DNA from: Hafnia paralvei ATCC 29927
GTDB taxonomy: Bacteria > Pseudomonadota > Gammaproteobacteria > Enterobacterales > Enterobacteriaceae
Assembly: GCF_001655005.1 (NCBI RefSeq)
Contig: NZ_LXET01000064.1
Span: 20,773 to 84,772, forward strand
Direction: 5' to 3'
DNA: 64,000 nucleotides
This document shows, piece after piece, positions 60,205-64,000 of the stretch. Position numbers and translations under genes: made by a program. Position 1 is the first letter of the stretch. Each line of letters opens with the position of its first letter. Below the pieces are notes generated by a model. The model made no database searches, had not been told where the DNA came from, and saw nothing but the letters and a program-made list of their open reading frames with translations.

Positions 60205-61174
60205 TGCTGCTTCCTTCCTTCATTTCTAGCATGCCAAGAACCAGATCAAACTGTGGATTATCACTTGTATAAAAACGAGCGGCTGGGATGTTTGTATTCT
60301 TCTGGATATCTTCAGCAATCAATTTCGCGCCCCCTCCTACACACATGATATGTGTATAACCGTTAAACCGATCTATAACATTAAGCACACGATTTACAAG
60401 GAGTTTCTTTTTAGCTTCAATTGCGTTAATGACTTGAGTTCTCATCTCGGCATCTGGTAAACGGTGTTCTAACCAACCGTTCTCATCGCGATTTATGATC
60501 ATCTTATCAGCCTGAAGTGAGCTGATACGAGTATATGATGCCAGTACATTTTTTATGTCATTGGTGATGATAGAAACGCCGATTTTAGGATCGCACCACG
60601 TATTGGTTATACCAGACATTTTGCTGCGTACATGGGATACATCCAGTGTCGTACCCCCTAAATCAACAATAAGCAGTGAATCATCATCCTCAAGCCCTGT
60701 GAGCACGTTAAATCCGGCAGGTATACTCTCCGGCAATACTGATACCTTACCTATTGAAAACCCTGATTTATTTCCCTGTAGAGAGACAGTTCGTTTCACG
60801 CTGTTTTTCTTACGCGTGATGTTTTCAGTTTTAGGCTGGAAGTCTGAATCAAGATACTCGGATAGTGGGAGAGTTACGACAACGTCGATGTCCTGCGGCT
60901 TAATTCCTGATTGGAGTAAGGCGTGATGGATAGCCACTGTATTGACAAGACTGTATTGATAGCGTGTTTCGGTTGTAACAACAGCGTCAACGCTGCCTGG
61001 ATCAAAGCTAAATTTCTCACCCTCGATTTCATAGTTGGCAGATATTTGATCGCTGAATAAATTTAGCGACCATTCCGGTTTAAAACTGTTAGGACTGATA
61101 AAGGTTTTAACTTCACCATTATCTTTCCAAGCGAGCTTAATGTTCGTAGAACCGTCATCAACATATATACGCAT
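60197..61174 (-). CDS. stbA: StbA/ParM actin-like partition ATPase
   Basis: 325 residues from ATG 61174 (GAGG 6 bases before; the longer frame is leader sequence). Actin-fold signatures: RIYVDDGSTNIKLAW (phosphate 1), DSLLIVDLGGTTLDVSHV (phosphate 2) and HIMCVGGGAKLIAEDI (adenosine). Polymerises to push plasmid copies apart in the family. This is a second partition system, apart from parA at 58783. Confidence 0.9.
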   Translation of the reverse strand: MRIYVDDGSTNIKLAWKDNGEVKTFISPNSFKPEWSLNLFSDQISANYEIEGEKFSFDPGSVDAVVTTETRYQYSLVNTVAIHHALLQSGIKPQDIDVVVTLPLSEYLDSDFQPKTENITRKKNSVKRTVSLQGNKSGFSIGKVSVLPESIPAGFNVLTGLEDDDSLLIVDLGGTTLDVSHVRSKMSGITNTWCDPKIGVSIITNDIKNVLASYTRISSLQADKMIINRDENGWLEHRLPDAEMRTQVINAIEAKKKLLVNRVLNVIDRFNGYTHIMCVGGGAKLIAEDIQKNTNIPAARFYTSDNPQFDLVLGMLEMKEGSSNG

Positions 61175-61441
61175 CATAAACCTCAAAAAGTCACTAATCA
61201 TGTTTAAAATACACATATATATTACCATTTATACATATATGTGTTCTTGTTGGGATTTTACAGGCTTAGTGAGTGGTTGTAAATCTCATATCAATACATA
61301 TATGTGTTTTTAAGTATTATCATATGAGTATTTTATGGTTGATGTTTTTTAGTTGCGCACACCTACATGTCATATATATGACATGTAGGTGTATTTGTTA
61401 ACGAGCTATCTAGCGTGTGACCTGAAGCGTTCTCTGGGGGG
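61175..61441. promoter_or_regulatory. stbAB promoter region with direct repeats and a 34-bp palindrome
   Basis: Three copies of an ACATATATGTG-like element lie between 61210 and 61310, probably StbB sites (operator/centromere). At 61359-61392 there is a perfect 34-bp palindrome whose half is ACACCTACATGTCATAT; it borders the umuC stop and may be a protein-binding site or a cruciform. No gene is supported. Confidence 0.65.
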
Positions 61442-62701
61442 TTATGACAAGGCTGCGATAGGGAGATCTTTCCATTGCGTCGTATATGCTGGCGATAGCA
61501 TTTCTCTTTTCATCCTCCAGCCTTTCTCAATCCCCTGTCCGCCAAACCATACTTTTCCGACACCTGTGCTGTTAATGCGATCGACAACTTTCATCAGTTG
61601 TTCACTGTTCGCGCGCGGCGGCGTCTCATCAAACATGTCTATCTGTCCCGGACGACTGCAGAAATCATTGAGCATGATCCCCGCTTTTTGATAGCGATAT
61701 CCATCCCGCCAGATTTGAGACAGCGCTTTCATCGCAGCTGCGACAATATCGCGCGTATCCTGTGTGGCCAACATCATGATCTGATTAGCACTGTTGCCGT
61801 ACTGCGGCTCGTTGGCATACGGACTGGTACGCAGAAAAACGCTAACGTGGCGGCAATACTGCTTTTCCTCACGCAGCTTTTCAGCAGCACGTTCGGCGTA
61901 CTGACATATCGCTTGTTTCATGTCCTGCAGCTGCGTGATGCGTTCTCCAAAACTACGGCTGCAGATGATTTGCTGTTTTGCCGGCAGCGCTTCAATCGAT
62001 ATACAGGGTATGCCGTTTAACTCTCTGATGGTTCTCTCAACAACGACGCCGAATGTTTTCTTCATCAACTGCAAGTTCGCGTCAGCCAGCTGCAGGACCG
62101 TTTCGATACCCATTAAGCGAAGTTTTGCTGACAGCTTGCGTCCAATTCCCCATACCTCGTCGACCGGAAGCAGCGCCATCAGTTTGCGCTGACGTATGCG
62201 GTCGCTTAAATCGACGACGCCTCCCGTGGCGGGCCAGGTCTTTGCTGCGTGGTTGGCTAACTTGGCCAACGTCCGCGTTTGTGCGATACCAATGCCACAG
62301 GTTAGGCCCGTTCGTTGGGCTACGGTCGCCCGAACTCGTCGTCCATAATCAAGATACGGCTCGCTGGCATCGATGCCGGCTATCTGTAGAAATGCCTCAT
62401 CGATACTATAAATTTCCAGCGACGGTGCCAGTGACTCTAATATCGACATTATCCTGTGGCTGATGTCGCCATATAACGCGTAATTCGAACTGAAACAGGC
62501 TATCTGATGCTGTTGTATCAATGCCTTAGCTTGAAAGAATGGGGCGCCTCGTTTGATGCCGAGTGCTTTCGCCTCTCTGTTCGCTGCGACAATCGCGCCG
62601 TCGTTGTTGCTAAGCACGATCACCGGTTTTCCCTTCAAGTCGGGCCTAAACAGTTGTTCGCAGCTGGCGTACATCGCATTTACATCGCAGAGCAGGAACA
62701 T
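61442..62701 (-). CDS. umuC: UmuC/ImpB-type Y-family DNA polymerase
   Basis: 419 residues. Catalytic acidic residues in FLLCDVNAMYASCE and IYSIDEAFLQI; helix-hairpin-helix region (LPVDEVWGIGRKLSAKLRLMG). It is the catalytic subunit of an error-prone polymerase V for lesion bypass, with UmuD' as partner. It starts 2 bases before the end of umuD's coupling region (umuD stop at 62703). Confidence 0.95.
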   Translation of the reverse strand: MFLLCDVNAMYASCEQLFRPDLKGKPVIVLSNNDGAIVAANREAKALGIKRGAPFFQAKALIQQHQIACFSSNYALYGDISHRIMSILESLAPSLEIYSIDEAFLQIAGIDASEPYLDYGRRVRATVAQRTGLTCGIGIAQTRTLAKLANHAAKTWPATGGVVDLSDRIRQRKLMALLPVDEVWGIGRKLSAKLRLMGIETVLQLADANLQLMKKTFGVVVERTIRELNGIPCISIEALPAKQQIICSRSFGERITQLQDMKQAICQYAERAAEKLREEKQYCRHVSVFLRTSPYANEPQYGNSANQIMMLATQDTRDIVAAAMKALSQIWRDGYRYQKAGIMLNDFCSRPGQIDMFDETPPRANSEQLMKVVDRINSTGVGKVWFGGQGIEKGWRMKREMLSPAYTTQWKDLPIAALS

Positions 62702-62702
62702 A

Positions 62703-63128
62703 TTAACTTTTGTCCAGCGTATGAATTGCGTGCGTGACTACCCCAAAGATATCCAACTCGTCAGGATCGACAAATATTGGGCTGTAAGCACTGTTCATCG
62801 GCTGCAAGCAGAGCTGCGGATGTGTGCAAAGCCGCTTAACCGTGAATTCTCCGTCCACTGCAGCGATGACCGTATCTCCGTGAGACGGTGTCAGGGCGCG
62901 GTCTACCACCAATAAATCGCCTGACAAAATGCCCGCTTCAACCATTGATTCACCCTGCGCACGAACGAAGTATGTCGCTGAAGGGTGACGGATACAGAAA
63001 TCATTTAAATCGAGCTGCGCTTCAATGTAGTCCTGAGCCGGAGAAGGAAAACCGGCCGCGCAGGTATCGCTAAAAAGTGGCAGTTGAAGGCGTGAGGTTG
63101 TAATGGCCGTGATGATTTCTGCTTTCAT
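62703..63128 (-). CDS. umuD: UmuD/ImpA-type SOS mutagenesis protein
   Basis: 141 residues. Self-cleavage site in CAAGFPSPA (Ala-Gly), catalytic Ser in AQGESMVEAG and Lys in DGEFTVKRL, as in LexA-type peptidases. RecA-stimulated cleavage gives UmuD', the UmuC partner. A LexA box lies 17 bases upstream. Confidence 0.94.
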   Translation of the reverse strand: MKAEIITAITTSRLQLPLFSDTCAAGFPSPAQDYIEAQLDLNDFCIRHPSATYFVRAQGESMVEAGILSGDLLVVDRALTPSHGDTVIAAVDGEFTVKRLCTHPQLCLQPMNSAYSPIFVDPDELDIFGVVTHAIHTLDKS

Positions 63129-63145
63129 TGTTAAAACTCACAATA

Positions 63146-63161
63146 CTGTATGGATTACCAG
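63146..63161. promoter_or_regulatory. LexA (SOS) box of umuDC
   Basis: CTGTATGGATTACCAG fits CTG-N10-CAG. It sits 17 bases before the umuD start, in the usual operator position. Confidence 0.8.
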
Positions 63162-63370
63162 TATTATGAGCGGGAATGTTCCTATATGGCAAGTTGGGAA
63201 AATTCCTTTTTCCTAATGACGTGTTTTAACTGAAAAAGAATTCGCCATTTTATCTTCCGGTCGCTCAAAAAATAAACAATTGCAGGTTTCTCTTGTCACA
63301 TCCCTCTCTCGATCGGTTACGGGCAGGTTATCCACAATGTTCTGCAGTCATTATGTGGAAGGATATTTCT

Positions 63371-63622
63371 ATGTTGAAACCTGATGTAACCGCGCGGTCA
63401 ATGACAATTGCTGCCTTTAAAAGCCGACTTTCACGCTACCCCGACGATGCCTTGTGTTGCGGGACGTTCTGGCTGGCCGACGACTTTTTATCCCTCGACG
63501 ACACGCTCGATGAATACATGATTGAAGCGGCTATGGAGCGTGCGCAAGACAGCCATGATGCCAATATCGGATTAAATTGGGACGCTCTGCAGTGTGCGAT
63601 TGATGAGGTCAAATCCGTATGA
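63371..63622 (+). CDS. Hypothetical plasmid protein
   Basis: 83 residues from ATG 63371 (AAGGA 7 bases before); the frame extends upstream to 63293 without a good start. Sequence: TIAAFKSRLSRYPDDALCCG, then an acidic helix (DDTLDEYMIEAAMERAQDSH). I have seen this type as an unnamed conserved plasmid protein; no function. Overlaps the next gene by 4 bases (ATGA). Confidence 0.65.
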   Translation: MLKPDVTARSMTIAAFKSRLSRYPDDALCCGTFWLADDFLSLDDTLDEYMIEAAMERAQDSHDANIGLNWDALQCAIDEVKSV

Positions 63623-63954
63623 ATACGTGGCTTGTTGGATTCGCCGTTGAAATCAGCGGCGTGGAAATGATGGTTTACCATATGGTTTCTGCGCAGACCC
63701 CGGAGCTTGCCGATGCGGGAGCAATGATGATGGGACGCACGTGGTGGGAGGACGGAAAAACTGTTCACGAAGGGTACAGCTGGCGCTGGCCATGCGGGAG
63801 TGTTTGGTTTAACAGCATCATTTTGCTCGACGATGTTGAGAACAGTATTGTGCGTGGGCTGAAGTTCCTTGATGCATGGCCTGTGACCGGAACACTGGAC
63901 GACCCCGTCATCTGTGACGAATACGGTAATGACTGGCGGGAAATAACCCGCTAA
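63619..63954 (+). CDS. Hypothetical plasmid protein
   Basis: 111 residues, rich in Trp, Met and Gly (AGAMMMGRTWWEDGKTVHEG, SWRWPCGSVWFNSII). No family recognised. Coupled to the preceding gene by an ATGA overlap. Last complete gene of the window. Confidence 0.65.
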   Translation: MNTWLVGFAVEISGVEMMVYHMVSAQTPELADAGAMMMGRTWWEDGKTVHEGYSWRWPCGSVWFNSIILLDDVENSIVRGLKFLDAWPVTGTLDDPVICDEYGNDWREITR

Positions 63955-64000
63955 TTCAGACAGGGCAGAGTGACTGCCCTGTTCTTCGACGTCTGTATAT

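Overview
The window looks like part of a large, self-transmissible, multireplicon resistance plasmid from the Enterobacterales (Klebsiella/Enterobacter/Serratia-type hosts). The evidence is an I-complex (IncI/R64-like) thin-pilus and transfer block, an IncFII/IncI-family RepA replicon, a RepFIB-family replicon with an F-type ResD recombinase, a combined pco/sil copper-silver resistance island, stbAB and umuDC. I cannot assign a species or replicon allele without a database.

Layout. 1-18.4 kb, minus strand: a NusG-like regulator and accessory genes, then pilL-M-N-O-P-Q-R-S-T-U-(extra gene)-V, traH/dotD, traI/dotC, traJ/dotB, traK/icmT and the start of a Toprim primase that runs off the left edge. 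Most junctions are ATGA-type overlaps, so this is one tightly coupled operon. 19.2-20.6 kb: RepA replicon with antisense RNA, leader peptide, a possible pseudoknot and oriV. 20.6-49.2 kb: a 28-kb block between two ~390-bp direct repeats. It holds an IS4321/IS5075-like element inside a Tn21-type terminal repeat, a tnpA stump, an exonuclease/DUF2913 operon, an Rpn nuclease, pcoABCDRSE, a second pcoE-like gene, an M23 peptidase gene, silP, silG, silABFC, silRS, silE, a DUF305 gene and a serine resolvase. 49.2-56 kb: RepFIB-like initiator flanked by iterons, plasmid hypotheticals, resD and a decayed second copy of resD. 56-61.4 kb, very AT-rich: an operon ending in an orphan Cas5f/Cas8f-like gene, facing a parA/ribbon-helix-helix pair across shared 20-bp palindromes, then stbBA. 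61.4-64 kb: umuDC with a LexA box and two small genes.

How it works together. The conjugation genes make a type IVB thin pilus with an adhesin tip plus core-complex and motor proteins. The metal island combines periplasmic copper handling (PcoABCDE), tripartite efflux (SilCBA with chaperone SilF), a P-type ATPase (SilP), periplasmic metal binders (SilE, PcoE) and two two-component systems, with recognisable regulator boxes at silC/silR, silE, pcoE and pcoA. Two genes of this island are broken here: pcoA has an in-frame amber codon and the pcoE-like gene next to it has a one-base frameshift in an A-run.

Most unusual items: the Csy2/Cas5f-like gene with no other cas gene or array in view, placed beside a partition locus; the intrinsic terminator plus 21-bp inverted repeat between the NusG-like gene and the pil operon; and the 390-bp repeats that bracket the metal island.
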